64,000 nucleotides of DNA, taken from positions 1 through 64,000 of the forward strand of contig WION01000211.1 in assembly GCA_015039365.1 (NCBI GenBank), given 5' to 3'. The DNA comes from Amanita rubescens. Lineage: Eukaryota > Basidiomycota > Agaricomycetes > Agaricales > Amanitaceae. Positions 33,744-48,100 of the stretch are shown one piece after another. Made by a program: the position numbers and the translations under genes. The notes under the pieces are model-generated. The model saw only the letters and a list, made by a program, of their open reading frames with translations, was not told the DNA's origin and made no database searches. How positions within the stretch are numbered: position 1 is the first letter of the stretch; each line of letters opens with the position of its first letter.

Positions 33744-36700
33744 ATGTGGGCAAAGATTAGCTCGGCATTAAAGCCGCGCCATGTCCAAGAAGACGAGCAT
33801 TCACCTTCGCAAGGCGAAGTCATTTCAAAAGTATTCGAACAGCACCCAAATCTATCCGTATTTCACCAAAGTGACAGACCCATTCCTACTTCAAGCCCAC
33901 CCACTTTCACCCTCACGGAATATGCGGCGAAGCATGTTTAAACGCAGTATCAAGATACAAAGGGACAAGGAGAAAGATGACGACGACGAATCGCTATCAG
34001 CGCCTTCTCTTCAGCGCCGACAGACGATACCTCGGAAGATGATGTCCCATTTCAATTTTCACGGAAACAGTGAGTTGTGTTTGCCGCCATGACCTGTCCT
34101 TTTTTTTTTTTTACATCAGCCCCAGGTTCGCAAACTTCCCTTAGCAGAGGATCAGCAGACACCACCGAACACAGCAAGCGGACTCCGTCCGAGAGCTCTC
34201 GCAGATCGGTTCAAGAGGTATTCCAACTTCTACGTCCATCACCATCGCTAGATCCTGTTAAGCACCAAAACTCACCTTCACTCCAAGTGCTGCCTCGTCC
34301 TGCCTCGGCTGACAACGGAAGTGCCGAGTGTTCCTTAGGCTCAGGGTTACTGGATCTCAGGCACAGTTCTGTGCGATCTATTTTGCGAGACCCGAACACT
34401 CCCGGAACGGGTCAAAATGTCCGGTTCTTTTCCCGCGACGCGTATAGGACTATAAGTCCCGACACGTCGCAGGAGCCTGATTACCAATCCCTCTCCCCCG
34501 TATTCCCAGATTCGAGCGACGTTCGTAACAAAGCTATTCTCAATCATGAAGATAGTGATGCGCTGGCATCAATCTTCGGCGGCGCGGATGCCACGGGACC
34601 TGCAAGCAGCAGCACGCCCGCTGCCGTGGTTTTCGCTCGCTCTGCTTCTCCTGGATCCCATAAGCCAAGGCCCTCTCTCTCCGGGGTTTTCTCACCCATA
34701 GATGATGAACGGCAGGCATCACACGACCCAGGGGACCGTCCCATTCCGGCGCCAGACTTCAATAGTATACTCGACACGTCTGGACAAATGGACGGTCCGC
34801 CCGTCCCACCTGGCCTTGGACACGAAGGGGACGAAAGCGCGGGTAATGCGTCCCAAACAGATGATGAGCGCGACTTTAATACTGCCCCCAATTCTGCTCC
34901 CGCACTTATGATATCCACATCATTCAGCTCACAGGCGAAGGGTAAAGGCAAAGCGAGGGCCTCTTGCGGACCGAATGATCAACACCCTCTCCTCCCCTCT
35001 GCAGTTGACGAAAGGGTTTTCCGTCCCAAGGAAAACCCGCACCGCCCCAATCCGGGCCATGATCGTAGTCATTCCTTCAGCTTTGGGCAGACTGTATTTT
35101 TCTCCGTTGGAAGCAGCAATAGTAGCGGTAATAACAGCAACTCGTCCAAGGGTCCGGCGAGCGCATCTAGTATATCGCCACTTACGAGCATGAGACCTCC
35201 CTTCTCCGAATCCGAATCTTCGCGGAGCGCTGCCTCGCCCACGTCGTCTTTGAGCAAAGGCCGTAGTCGAGCACTCAGCGATACCATATTCCACTCTAGG
35301 GCTATGTCTCCTACGGGCAATTACCTTGATGCTGGCATCGATGACGAGCCCTCGCCGGAGCTCTTCTCGGCTCAGCAAGCCGAACCTGATCCATTCAGCG
35401 TGCACGCCAAAACGTACTACACGCCGCAGACCATGATACCGACTACTCCGCCGCAACGGCAACATGTACGCAGGACATCGAAAGAGGAGAATGTCATATT
35501 CTCCCTTCAGACCCAATTAACACTTCAAACCGAGCTATGCGGGCAGTACGAAGCCGATTTGCGAGCTCGGGACGAGGTGGTGGAGATGCTGAACAACAAG
35601 CTCGCGGACCTAGATAAGGAGGAGAACAGGAAGAGGGCGGTGCTCAGGACATGGAAAAAGAAGGTGCAAGAGCTTGAAAAGGCCGTGAGATATCTTGAAG
35701 AAGAGTTGGATGGCTCAAGGCAGGAAAGCATGGAGAGGAGCATTATGGACGAAGCAAGTGGGGAGGCATTGCGAGAGTTGCATCGTCAAATCGCGGGCTT
35801 GGAGAGAGAAAAGGTGGAGTGGGCGAAAGCAGAGAGATTGCTCAAGGAGGAAAGAGGGAAGCTCGAGCACCTCGTGAAGGAGAAGGTGGAGGATGTGGAG
35901 CAATTGAAAGAATCGTTGTGGAAGAAGGACGAGGACGAACGCGAATGGCGAGATAGTCTCGGGGAGGCGAAGGAGAAGATCGAGATGATAAACAATAGAA
36001 CTACGAGTTCTGTGGACGAAGAGCTGCAAAGGCTTACGGCTGAAAGGGAGCAGCAGAACGCAATCGAGTTGGACAGACAACGTGCGGCCGAGACGCACTG
36101 GCAAGTTGAGAAGGCGGAGCTATCAATGAAGCTGGAAAGCGTTCAATTGGACAAGGGATCAATGTCTGAGCAACTGGAAATGCTTCGAGACCAAATGAAG
36201 GCGAGGGACGAGGAGTATTCTATGCTCAGAGCCGAATTGGAAGCCCAGTGGCAGCATACCGAGAAGGCGTCAGAGAAGCTCGATACGCTAGAGAAAGAAC
36301 GGACACAGTTGGAGATGGAGAAGGAAAGCTTGAAGCGCGAGTTGACAACCGCCGAAGAAAGGGCGGCGAGCCTGGAGGTTGAATGGCACGAAAGTGAGGG
36401 CAGGCGAAACGAACTTGAGAACGAGCTGCAAGAAGTATGGAACGGGAAGCAGGCGCTCGAGAAGGAACGCGATAGGGTAAGCCAAGCAAAGAATACCAGA
36501 CCAACTTCTATTCGCTGACATGCTCTCTGATAGCTCGAGGAGCAATTGCAGCAGGAGCGCGAACAGGTAGATGAGCTGACAAATGCGTTACAAGAACGCC
36601 AAGACCACATTGTGGAGCTAGAGCAAGAGCACAGGTTCTCCGCAGAGAACGCATCTCGGCTCGAAGAGAACTTGCGTCATCGGGATGAAGAACTCTCCGA

Positions 36701-37719
36701 GTATTCAACACGTGTTGAGCAACGCGAAGCAGAGATTGAGCAACTTCGTGAAGAGCTGAGCACCTTGAGGCGCAGTCATTCTCGCGAGCTTGATGAGAAG
36801 ACAAGAAAAGTCCGTGAAGCGGTTGAACAGACTGCACGCGCCACTGCGCAACTTGAGGAAAACGTACGGATCAAAGCCGAGCTCGAGATTGAGAATACGA
36901 CCAACAAAGACAGGGTTGTTGGCCTGAAAGAGGAAGTCGAGAGGCTTAGGAAACAAGTGCATACTTTGCAGCAGGACAGCGCGGACAAGGAGGTCAAGGT
37001 AGTTCAGATGACGAAGCAGTTTGCACAGAAAGAGGAAGACGTTGTCGGTTTGAATATTGCCCTGGATTCCAAGCAGCAAGAGTTGGAACTGGTATGTTTG
37101 GTTATGACTCCGCGGTGAGGTGACTGACAGTTGTGATTAGATGAAGCGACGCCAAGGTATGCGAGGGACTGCAGGTACTACACCTGCTCGGCCATCCAAA
37201 GTCCAACGCCGCGACTCCTCGGTATTGGATAACACACCTGCAGCGCCTCGCCCTTCGTCCGTCTTATCCGACTCCAGTGGCAGAGATTCTGTGCTTGGCA
37301 ATCATCGCAAGCACCCTTCAGATTCAACTTTGACATCCTCGGCGATCAGGATATCAACGCTAGGCAAAAGCACGCGAGTCAATACTAGCGTGGGCTCACG
37401 AACATCGTTGAAACCGGAAGGATCCATGGGACCTCCGTTAACGAGGCCTCGTGTCTCAACTTCAACCCCTACTCCTGTGTCGAGGCCCTCGTCGATCTCT
37501 TCCCTGGCATCAGTCACCCGGAAACCGTCTGTCGCGCCTGTTTCTAGCCGACGCTTATCATCTGGCACGCTTGATCGTGCTCAAGCGAAGAACGCCAAAA
37601 CAACGACAATCGCGTCCAAGGGATCTTCCAGCAACTTGGACAGTTCGATTACAAGCGTATCCGAGGTTGAAGAGAAGGAGAATATTGCTGTCGGCAATAG
37701 AGTTCCTGTTCCTGCCTGA
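33744..37719 (+). CDS. Long coiled-coil protein, probably cytoskeletal/spindle-associated
   Basis: A basidiomycete protein of about 1200 residues. The N-terminus MWAKISSALKPRHVQ is followed by a disordered Ser/Pro-rich part to about 35470. A very long coiled coil (about 35500-37080, alternating Glu/Lys/Leu heptads) precedes a Ser/Thr-rich basic tail. Introns: about 34071-34124, about 36477-36532 and 37093-37140. The tail holds a KEN motif (EEKENIA, about 37672), a possible APC/C degron, which would fit a cell-cycle regulated protein. At about 33905 the frame must shift by one base (SSPP in one frame, LSPSRNMRRS in the next) without a usable intron, probably another indel. Automated annotation often calls such proteins M-protein-like; no specific function can be assigned. 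Confidence 0.72.
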
Positions 37720-39202
37720 ACCTCACCTTGGTATTTTCGACTGCCACGCCGATTCGTTGATGCTGGATGTATCTATTCTTAGCTCCCATATTCCCATTAT
37801 TCCAACACTCGAACCCCCCCATCGCTTTCCCGAATACTCTCGCAAACGCTCAAATGGCCGTTGATGTCCCCATTCAGTTGCTCAGATGAATCAATGTCGC
37901 CATCATGCCTACCTCCATGCCCAAACCATCATTGTGACAACCCTGCCGCATCGCATCATATCATGCACTTGACAATGCAGCCTATCTAAGCCGCTGTGAT
38001 ATACAAATATAAACTATTTCCCACCTGTTGATATGTTCACGCAATCGTTGTAAATCTCCAGGTTTCATTCCTTTCGATCTTGTGTTTCTACCAAATATTA
38101 TCTTTATCAAGGTCACCTAACGCACCTATTGGGTATTACCTGATTGCAGGGTGTAAGGGTGATTATTGCTATGTGTCAATAAACTTGTTGGTTGAGTCAG
38201 GGAATATCGGGGCGAACATGCTGGTCCAGGCTGTTCCATGACCATCGTGCGCGTGAGGATTCCAGTTTTATGGGATGCGCGAGGCAAGTTGAGGTCACAT
38301 CGTCCCCAGAAAATTTTATTTCCCCCATGTGCATAAGAAATATCAGATCTGTTAACCCTGTACGCCGGGCTCGGTCACACCTGGCGAATTATCAAATGCG
38401 CGGATATCGCGGGATGACATCAGGCTATGCGAGAAGAACTCCCAATCAGGATATTTTCGGCATCGAGGGCAGTGTCGGAGAGGGAGAGAAGCCCTTGAGA
38501 AGCTGTCAAACTGTCATCAGGTACCTTTGTAAATTGTTTTCTCTGATTCAGTGCAGCATGCAAGCCGCCCGAAGAATACCGTTGACGTTCGATCGTGTAT
38601 CTATTCATTCCAACAAGTCTGAAAAATGACGGGATCGGCGAGGGTCGCTCGCAATCCTGAAGAGAAGAGTCATACATAAACCATATCCAGTAAGGTGACT
38701 TATGCACGTTGGACCGTCAATTGACTTTTTGAGTCAAGCTTATCGTGGGAACTGCATGAAGCAGTTGCGTCTTATAAGTGAGAAAAAATCCGCATGTTGA
38801 GAATCACCGTTCGTCTCCGGGTGTCTATCGCAAATTTTTCAGCCAGTTCCCGGGCCCGCAATCGTAGTACGTATTCCTTTGTCTAACATCGGATATCGCG
38901 TCCGTACATAAGAAAGTAAAATACAGGCCTTCCCTTTTGAAAATTGTCCGAGTTCTTTTCGTACAATGGGCCGCCAAATCACGGACACTGCGGAACGGCG
39001 CCTATAATGGCTCCGAGTCGATATTGTTTTACGTAGTTCTGTATATATTATTCCTGGCGGACTCATTGCCATATGCGTTCGATGGCGTGACGTACATTGA
39101 CACCGAATTATTTTGCGGTTTTGGAAAGTTAGTCATGTTCAAACTTGGAGATTGCGTCTGAGGTTCATACGGTTCCTAAACCAGACAGACATATTCGCAT
39201 CG
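37720..39202 (+). other. Intergenic stretch, no gene supported
   Basis: No spliced model, domain motif or repeat was seen. Short frames here lack family features. Confidence 0.5.
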
Positions 39203-40337
39203 TCAAGACGCAGGTGTAAACGAAACGCTCACATATATTCTCCCTGTCGGTGCCGCCGCGTGCCTTGGAGAAGCTGATGTTGTACTAAACTTGCTGGGAG
39301 ACCCCAAAGACCCGGCAGCCAATGAAGGTGATCCTAATACGCTTGACTGTGATAGCATTTTCATCCGCGAGTGCTTGAGGCGACTTATCCAGAAAAGGCA
39401 CCCTACTGCTACCAGTGCTATACCCGCTACACCCCCAACCACACCTCCGATAATGGGCGCCGCGATCGAAGAAGATTTCGACGATTGGGACGCAGACGCA
39501 GTAACTCTCACTGTGCGTGTCGCTATTATGGTGGATGTCGAGACCAAACCTTTCGTCGTCTCTGGAGCGTCACCTTTTGCGAATCATGTTGTGAGTACAA
39601 AGCAAAAACATTAAATACGGACAACCTTTACCTATAGTCTCTGCTTCGTTTAAGTCGAGTAAACCGGTACCCTGGTAATCACGAGGAAGTTAATCAAACA
39701 GACTAGAACCAGCGTAGAATTACCTACGTACAGTAATGTCGATGTAAGCCCAGTGCGGGACAGCCGTAGTCGAGAGGATGTCCTCAGGATATCTAATTAG
39801 ATCGTCAATCTACTTTACCTCTTTTGGCAGAATTCCACTCACTGCCCAATGTACCTTTGACTACTACAATTCTGGCTATAGTCTTGCCACCTAGCAAAAC
39901 ACGTTCAGTGATTAGGATTTTTACAAAGCGGAGACAATCGTACCCTTGCTGGGACCCTCCCTGACACATGGAACATGCAGTAAGTAGGTTATACATGACG
40001 GTATTGCATTCGCAGGGATTGTTTGCTGCTCCTTCGTACCACTGAGAGCCGTTTGATAGAGGTACGACAATCCATGCTGACAGTGACGCACACATTAAGT
40101 GCATGTTTTCAAATCCACGGAAGAACCCTACCATTGCACGGGTATGACAAGAACTCGGCAACTCTACACGGGCTTTGATCCAAGGAATTATACATCTACC
40201 CAGCGCATCGGATGATTGACCTCAAGGCATCACAGACTGTCACGTACCCACATATCCGAGCTGACGGTGCAGTTGGCCGTCGCAATCGCACTAGCATAAT
40301 GCACCCATGCTAAAAACAACACCACAGATGCGAACAT
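39203..40337 (-). CDS. Secreted/TM serine-rich protein with Cys-rich ectodomain, seven exons
   Basis: Type I membrane protein common in mushroom genomes; function unknown, possibly cell-wall related. Exons: 40337-40248, 40195-40132, 40076-39944, 39890-39855, 39792-39732, 39671-39632, 39573-39203 (795 nt, 264 aa, all phases consistent). The signal peptide MFASVVLFLAWVHYASAIA is followed by a conserved ectodomain: NSLDQSPCRVAEFLSYPC, CECNTVMYNLLTACSMCQGG, YPEDILSTTAVPHWAYIDIT. A Ser-rich stalk precedes the transmembrane helix (IIGGVVGGVAGIALVAVGCLFW), then a basic stop-transfer (SRLKHSR) and a Ser-rich cytosolic tail. The architecture is like Mid2/SKG6-type proteins. Confidence 0.82.
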
Positions 40338-43300
40338 CGAGGCGTAACGGAGGAGCGGAGGCAAGGCAGGACTCACGCTGCCTGGTGGGCAACTCCCCCT
40401 GGAGCCAGGAACACACTTGCCCTTTTGGGCCCAGAAGTGCCTATATCGTGAATTGAATGGTGATATGAATCTTCAACGTGGGTATCACTTGCATTATATG
40501 GCGAAGCTAGGGGAGAACGTATTCCATGTCGAGGTCACCTCAATCAAGAATGCATGGGAGCTAACAATCGTTCCACCATCTTTGCTCCGCACCAATGCCA
40601 GTTCTTTCAATCTGTTAGATGGGCGGTAACAGATCCGTATATGCCTCAATGAATCACTGCAACGAGTAGCGACGCGCACCGTCATGTTATAACATTAGTG
40701 ATACTTATCAATCGCATTACTATATGCGCTGTCTCGGTAGTAGAACCACGTACGATTGATACATCAGACGGCAATAATTGGGTCATTCATATGCATCACG
40801 AAGGCAGCACAAGAAAAGCTTCACCTTGCGGTATTATTATTGTTGTTGAAAATTGCCCAAACCACTGTTTGAAGATAGTCATAGGTGTCATGGGGTCGTT
40901 AGTTTGGTTTCTTCCCTCATGCCATGACTCGAGCGTGGCAACTGTCCATTCTCAAGCGTCGATAGCAACTTGCTGAGTCGACGTTGGTTAATGGAAAAGA
41001 CCACTGCAAATTGCTGCGCATGACAGTTGCTTATGCAGCAATGACAGAGTGTTAGCACCGATCAACGGACTGACCCCCGAGGACTCAGGGGTGGATGTAT
41101 CGGCGAATCACTCGGTCAATATCGCGGGAGGAGACTGGCAAAACTTTTCTAGCCGCTCAACTGACGGGTGCGCGTAACTATCGGACATACTTCTGATGCT
41201 CGACTATCATATAATGATTAACTTCCGCCAAATAACCTGAGGTTGTTTGTGTTCAAACAACGGGCAGCTGTGTGTTAACGGTCACGCACGGTCCGTCAAT
41301 ATGTCCCATCTCTCGAAGGCGCCTGACTTCTCTTCTCCTCCTTACACAGCCCCTCATTCCGAGGCTTTTGATAGTCTATGCCGCCCGGGTCTATCGGACG
41401 TGCCGCGGTCTCAAGATTAAACATTCTACTTTTATCTTTATCCTACGGCAACAGGGGACTACCTATTCCTTGGGCCCCGATAGGAGGTCATAACATATTC
41501 CAGACTTTCTGGGGGCTCATGAGCAAGACGCCCACATATGGCAACAATATATTGAAAACCTGGTCATCGGTTGTGGGTTGACCCCTTTAGCAGGTTCATA
41601 AATGCACCTATACAAAGGAACGTGAATAATGCTACTTGAAAGCATGAGATTTCCCACTGAAAGACGTGACAGTTTTATCTGGATAGGAATACACAGGATA
41701 GCGACCGTCGGCACTAGACAGTACCTGCGGTATGCAGCTTCACATGAAATCAGCGCTTCCACTTCTATCTGTTCTGACAAATGTAATGCTTCTTGTCCGT
41801 CAGCAGTAGACGAAACAGGCAAAGGCTTTTTGTGGCTCACCTCCTTATATGGCGCAAAGTGACGAAGCGAAAGTATTTTTGGGTGTCGACATCACGGGCA
41901 CAACTTCTGGCCTGAGAACAACGTGGTCAAGACGGATAAATTTATAACATATCATATGCGTATCATGAAGTTACAAAAAGAGCAACAGTGGAGTGAGGGG
42001 TAGGCTCTGGAGGAGAGGTGGCTTTCGCCGGGCCTGGGTGCCGATCCCCGCAGCAGGTCGCATATCCGCTGACACTCACCTGCGGATTGTCAAGCTCTAC
42101 TCGTTGCCGCGAAGATCATTCGAAGAGGCCTTCGGTTTGAGTATTCAACATCAAGTGTCGCATTGTCACCATCTTGCTGCTCGGGTCAGCAAACTTAGGG
42201 TATAAATGTCAAGGTAAGCGCTCACCACTTGTGCTACATATAAAAGTCAAGAATAACGCAGATAATACATATGGGTACAATCCCGCATGTGTTCACGTTT
42301 CCCATTTCCCGCCCCGTTGACACCGGATCGCATCACACAATCCAGCGTTAACGCGACATGCCACCCTGCGTCTCCTGTCCGCAGCGAAATCAGCTCATTC
42401 CGTGGTGGCGCGCTGTCTCCGCCCAACAGTGATGAGCGTACCCGTTCCAGCGACTGGAACCGAAACCATATACCAAGTTTAGAGCAAAGCTCGCGAATCG
42501 GACTTGTCATGATAGGCATGCACATTATCAGTATCTTACCTCAACAACGCCGCGCGCTTGCCTGACATATCACATATCGGGCATGGGCATAGTGCGCACA
42601 AAGGTGATTAAGAAGTGGAGCTGCCATTTACTGTATTACTGTTAACGAAACGGGCAGCGAAAAGTACTCAAAATCAATTACCGCCCTGTTGTGTGTCAGC
42701 GTTGCCAGGTCAATACACACATACACATACTTTACGCACGCACGCAATACGCCGTAATCACACACGACGCACCCTCGGAACAGGCGACCGGGTTACCAGC
42801 GTGCACTATCCCTTGAAGAGATTACAGTTTAGACAGACACCCTCGTTTTTGCGGCGGTCTCACAGTTGGGTCGAGGTCCCGCGGAGGTCCACCGGACCCG
42901 GGCCACGCGAGCGGGCGCACGCAGCAGACATTCTGACAATGATGAGCCCTGCAACCCAGTGTAAAGGCGAGACTAACAGAGACTAACACATTACCAGATA
43001 GGCTCAATCAAATCTATGTTTAAACCATGCTCCATTAATATAGTTCTCAACTGGGAACGATCCTGAGAGGGATATCTTCATAAGTGCCAGCCTAAGGCGA
43101 ACCCGAGAAGCCCAAATGGCCAATTACTTAAGTAAATGAATATTGAATATTGAATGTTTATGTAGTAGGTCGCATTCTTGTTCACCGGTGCCGGTACCGA
43201 CCTTTGAAACTCTGTGTATGGTATGTGAGTGGAAACGAGCACGTGGGGGCCTGTCCAACTCTACCGAATTTGTTCTCCACCCGCAAATCCGAGGATTTTG

Positions 43301-44392
43301 ACCGTCGTCTGCGGTGAGCGGTGAGTTTTTTTACATAACCCCAATTGAGACTGTTTCTAGAGCAAGAAGAATGGATCAGGGAAAAAAAGGTAACTGTGAC
43401 GTTGGAATAAAGTATGCTATCATCAACCGGCGTATTGTGGTGCCGTCCATTCAACCAGGCACAGGACTGGCCCCCCTGAGGCAAGCGATCTTCTAGTCAG
43501 AATTCCTTGCGGTCTGTGTTGCTGTTACACAGACGTTCTTCTTCCCTGCAAGCAATCCTGCCACGAAGTCGCACAAGGTGCCGATGCGTTGCGTTGAATT
43601 GGCTGCGCCTGCGCCTGCGTGTCTTCGCATGATGCACGGGAACATTGTGGTTGTTGTATTGGAATTGTGTGTATTGTTGCCAGCGGACAAGGAGAACCAT
43701 GATGGGATTCAGTTATTATCCCTTACAGCTAGCACAGACGCTAATGACCCATACATTGAACAATAAAGCCTTTGGGCAAGTCCACGTCCCGAACATGATC
43801 CAATCATAATATATCACCATAAGCAGTAATTTATAAGTCCGTACCCCACAACGATCAACAAACAATACCATGATAATGCCGTATGTACCAGCTGACGCTC
43901 ACACAAGATTGTACATGATCAGCAACGTTGGCGAGATTGTAAGGAAGAAAATTTGTGGTTCTGATTGGACTGCGATAACGAGCGACTGCAGAGTTACGTG
44001 TTGGGTAATGGGCCCGTGAAGAGGCTGCCAAGGCCAAAGCCAAAGCCAAGGTGTCCGTAGCTAGTGGAGGGCCGAGCGGCCAAGAGGGTACTAAGATAGT
44101 CAGAGCTTGGCGGGTAGGGATTGGGTTAACCGAAGGAGGGGGGATTGGGAGGATAGGATCTGTCGTCAAGATCTTGGCACGATATGCTTGTTGCAGCTTG
44201 GCGGTTGAGAACGTTCCCAGCTGGGACAGGAGCGCGGGATTTACGCCGGTTTCGGCGCAGAGCAGTGTATTGATCCGGATTGGAACGTGTTGTGACAAAC
44301 AACAAATAGAACCAAATACACGATAGGTGTTTGTGCTCACCGCCAATATAACGCGGCCACCATGGTTCAACTCCTCCCAACTGTTCGGTCGA
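40338..44392 (+). other. Gene-poor stretch, no gene supported
   Basis: I found no domain or spliced model. A short CA/CGCA-rich run lies at about 42715-42750. A minus-strand frame at 43855-44370 is open for 171 codons but overlaps the promoter of the next gene and resembles nothing I know. Confidence 0.45.
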
Positions 44393-45178
44393 ATGCCCTA
44401 CTACACCGTCCCCCCGAGACCCATCCTCAAACGTCACGATAACCCCTCCTCTTCTCCTACTCCGAGTCCATCCCACCACGGTGTGCACTTCCCCCCATCG
44501 ACATCCCTCACTCGCATTTTCTCCGCCCACTCCCCAGCCACATACGACCGCTCGCCTATCGTCATTGGTCCAAATTCGTGCACTCTTCCAGAACGCGGAT
44601 GTCCAGGACGCACCTATTACTCTGGGGAAGAAGCTCTTGGTGCTAGACTCACCCCAAACCGCGTCAATGGCACTAAAGCTGTCCACCCTCGCGGCCTATC
44701 CCGTCCATGTGATATTATCCCTCCTCCCCTCATCCCAGACCTCTCCTCAGAGTCGGAAGAGTCGGACGGTTTCATAGCTCCTTTTTACGAGCCTCCCCAC
44801 CAAAACCTTAACGCCTATAATGCTAATGGGCTAGCTGTGAACATCTCTCGTCATGACGCGTATTATAGCTCAGTTGACAAGACCGTGGACGCTGCCACCG
44901 CGCTCTCTTTCCTGCCTTATTCCCCCTCGCCGCCGCCCCTGGGCCGCTCATTCCTAGACGATGAAGAGGTCTCGTCAAAAGCCGGGCGTCGCCGCCCCAG
45001 TTGTGAGCGGAGATACGATAGCTCCCGCGATCCCGACCGGATACGAAACGAGGGCGGACGCAGCGAGAGCCCAAATCATCGTGGCCGGAGAAGAAAAGGC
45101 AGCAGTAAAACGAGGTCAATATGCAGCTCATTTTCCTCTCTCGGGTTGGAGGAGGACGGTTGCCTTGGAGGTTTCTAA
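44393..45178 (+). CDS. Conserved basidiomycete protein, intrinsically disordered, unknown function
   Basis: Single exon, 261 residues, from ATG 44393 (MPYYTVPPRPILKRHD). It contains the block HHGVHFPPSTSLTRIF, AHSPATYDRSPIVIGPN and CTLPERGCPGRTY, which I associate with a conserved agaricomycete hypothetical protein. The rest is Pro/Ser-rich with an acidic patch (SSESEESDGF) and a basic Arg/Ser C-terminus (RGRRRKGSSKTR). The ILK(R)...VxF-like arrangement is reminiscent of PP1-docking proteins, but that is speculative. There is no signal peptide or TM segment. Confidence 0.65.
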   Translation: MPYYTVPPRPILKRHDNPSSSPTPSPSHHGVHFPPSTSLTRIFSAHSPATYDRSPIVIGPNSCTLPERGCPGRTYYSGEEALGARLTPNRVNGTKAVHPRGLSRPCDIIPPPLIPDLSSESEESDGFIAPFYEPPHQNLNAYNANGLAVNISRHDAYYSSVDKTVDAATALSFLPYSPSPPPLGRSFLDDEEVSSKAGRRRPSCERRYDSSRDPDRIRNEGGRSESPNHRGRRRKGSSKTRSICSSFSSLGLEEDGCLGGF

Positions 45179-48100
45179 GTCAACCACCATCTATACCAAA
45201 TATCCCCCTTACATGTTTCTTTTTCACCCCTCACGCAAAACCACGCAAGTTAATCCATCGCAAAAAACCTTGTAGCAACAGCATATACATTCAAACAGGA
45301 ATCTGGTGATAGTCATTTGTATACCCGTCAATCAGGCGTTCTTCATGAGTATGACATTGATACCCCATGATACGATACTATCGATCCTCCTAACACGTTC
45401 GTTCATCCACTTGTACCTTTCTTTCGGACTATTATCGATATCTGCACCATACCCGAATTATTTTATTGAACACTACGCATGGTTACCTGGAAGAATACAA
45501 AGAATTCTATCTATTCTATCTATAAGTAACGGCGCTGGAGATATCATTTTCCGAGTTTCAGTCATCATCGCCTTTAGGAAAGACTTTTCTTTTTTGGAAT
45601 TGACCAGTGCCAGAGCTGGCCGGGGTGCGCCACGTCCGGACCCCCGCGACACCGCAGGGCCCGCGATGGAGTCGAGTTTCGTTTCGGGTTTACGACAGGT
45701 AAGAAACTGAACATCCTTACTCCGTGACATGCATCTTAGGCCAAGTGCTATCGATAGCGCTCGCCCTCGCAGCTCGGTTCCGCGCGTCCCGGGCGAACCT
45801 TAAGTAATGTATGCACATTAATGGGGAGCAGCTCATATGCCCAGCTGTATACGTGGCACATCCTGTGGCATCACGCATGTGAGCTGTGAAAATGTGCAAG
45901 AGTGGAACGCTGTTGTGATATGATCATGAGTTGGTCACTTGGACTACGCGTGCACAAGTACTGTGGGTGTATGCGAGAATTTTTTTTTCTCCATTTTAAT
46001 TTTTTTTTCTTACTCTGTTGTGGCCTTACCTGTGTGGCGAGAGGTGGCGAGATCATCATCAACTGTTGCTATTGGCGGACCAATCGAAATTGGGGATCAA
46101 GTCAACGTATCTAGCGGAGTCGATGGCGTTCGAATGGGTAACGACATCTACCCAGTCCTACCGCCATACTGGCGCGGAATAGAGTACATCCATATACATG
46201 TAGCAATTAAAATGCATCCTCGTGTTGCTCACGTACACTTTGCATGCTCAATCCTCGAGTCCGAGGATTGGAATGAATTTGAGAAAAAACGTGGCGCGAT
46301 TCGACTGAGCAGGAAGGTACCGTGACTTTTCCAAAACGTGGCCTCTCTCCACCAGCTCAGGGCTCCAGGACCCTATTGCTGCTCCGGCCGGACAAAAACG
46401 GATGTACGGAAACGGCCAATCCCTTGACTATGCGCTAGCGCTGACACAGTTTGACGTTTGGGGCATTGCTTATGTACTTGAAGCCATCGATAATACGAGC
46501 ATGATCACCGCTGATGAAATCATCATCATCATCATATGCACCATCATCTAACCATCCCCAACGTCAGTTTGAAGCCGGCGTTTGATTTTTTCTCGATACG
46601 TACATTTCAGACTTGTCATGTGTTACAACGGTTGCATCATTATTAACCCTCGGTCGAGATCCGTTTCCCTCGAATTCGTCTTCCGATGACGTCGACGTTT
46701 CCTTTTGTCTCCCTCGAGCGTGCTTCTGTAAATTCGACGGAGGTTGGCAGGTCACCGGTCACAGCTTTGGTCGTTGTCAGGTATGAATAACATGCCTGCT
46801 CGGGCCGGTTTGACACCCGAGTTGGTGGCGGGACTGGAGTGCTCAAGCCTCGACATCACCAGCTGCTCACTGCCAGTGTTCACCGCAGTTGGCTAGCTAT
46901 GGTACCCTCAAGTGATAGCCCTTAGCGCGTCATATGCACGAATGATGCCCGTCTTCATTGTTTCAGACGTCCAACGGACCTAGCTTATCTTTGTGGCCTA
47001 TTGTCCCGTTTTGGGCGTCTTGGTCCTCACCTCGGTTCAGGTACGTTCGGGGAAGTTAGCTGCGTATGGTCGGATTGGAGCCGATTACGTAGGTGGCTTT
47101 AGTTATCAAGGTGGCTGGATTGACATTGAACGTTGCTTTGAGCCTTTTGTGATGCTGGTGCTGGTCGGTACCTCTGTCAGCCTCGATTACCCCTGTGCGT
47201 TTGGTCGGCTCTTAGTCACCTGGTTGTGGATGCGGGGCCAGGGGGGTCCGGCGGGAAACTTTATTTCGAGGGCATTAATCCCCGAGGGGGCGCCGACAGA
47301 ACGGATGTGTGGTCCTTGCTTTGGTATAGCTACCGTAGCGCACTAGCCTGCGTGGTCCGGGAGCGTGTAGTGCGGGTTCGGACGATGCATTCTATGACGA
47401 TAGATGAAATTTGAAAATAGAGCGTTTGACGAATGATCCGTACTTCGCTTTTTCCCCTCTAATTCTCTCACGTACTTGATTCTTTCAACTTCTTTTGTTC
47501 GGATTCGTAGAATGCACCAACTTGTGTCTGCGAGTCCGGGTCAGAGATGTCCCTTTGTTTACGAGCAAAGTAATGTCTTTTTTCGTTTTGCGCGCTGTTG
47601 GTGTGAACGTCAACCATTACCAAACGCCTGGCTGGCCTTGCTTCTGGTAACTATGCTGTTACTACGTGCGCGTCACCGTAAATGTGCAGAGTCTGTACTA
47701 CGGACTCGATGTTTGGTGTTCAATGGACGCACCGTTTTTGGTCATAAGATAAACGAGACGAGATCAATTGTAAGTGATCCATTCTTTTCTTCTCTCACAC
47801 GACGACGTCCACTAATTTAATAGATTTCCATAATGACGACTAGTACGCTTGGCTCTCGGCGCTGGTCTTCACTGGCGTTCGACCCTCGGTAGTGGAGTTT
47901 AGATGGCACCCGTCCTTGGCACTCAACTTCGGTTTACAAAGTTGATCAATTGATAGAATACAAAGAAATACTACTTAAGGTTACCTGATATTGGCGTGTA
48001 AGTTTTTTTGTCATTCGACTGATCCTTAGGGTTGAAACAAGTATGCACAGCCGTACAATTAGTTGTTCGATGATCACGGGAGAAACCCATTCGATGACAA

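Noticed and set aside
43855..44370. 171-codon minus-strand frame
   Set aside because: No recognisable motif, overlaps the upstream region of the 44393 gene, and no splice support.
46518..46545. ATC/CAT microsatellite
   Set aside because: Short simple repeat with no associated gene or structure.
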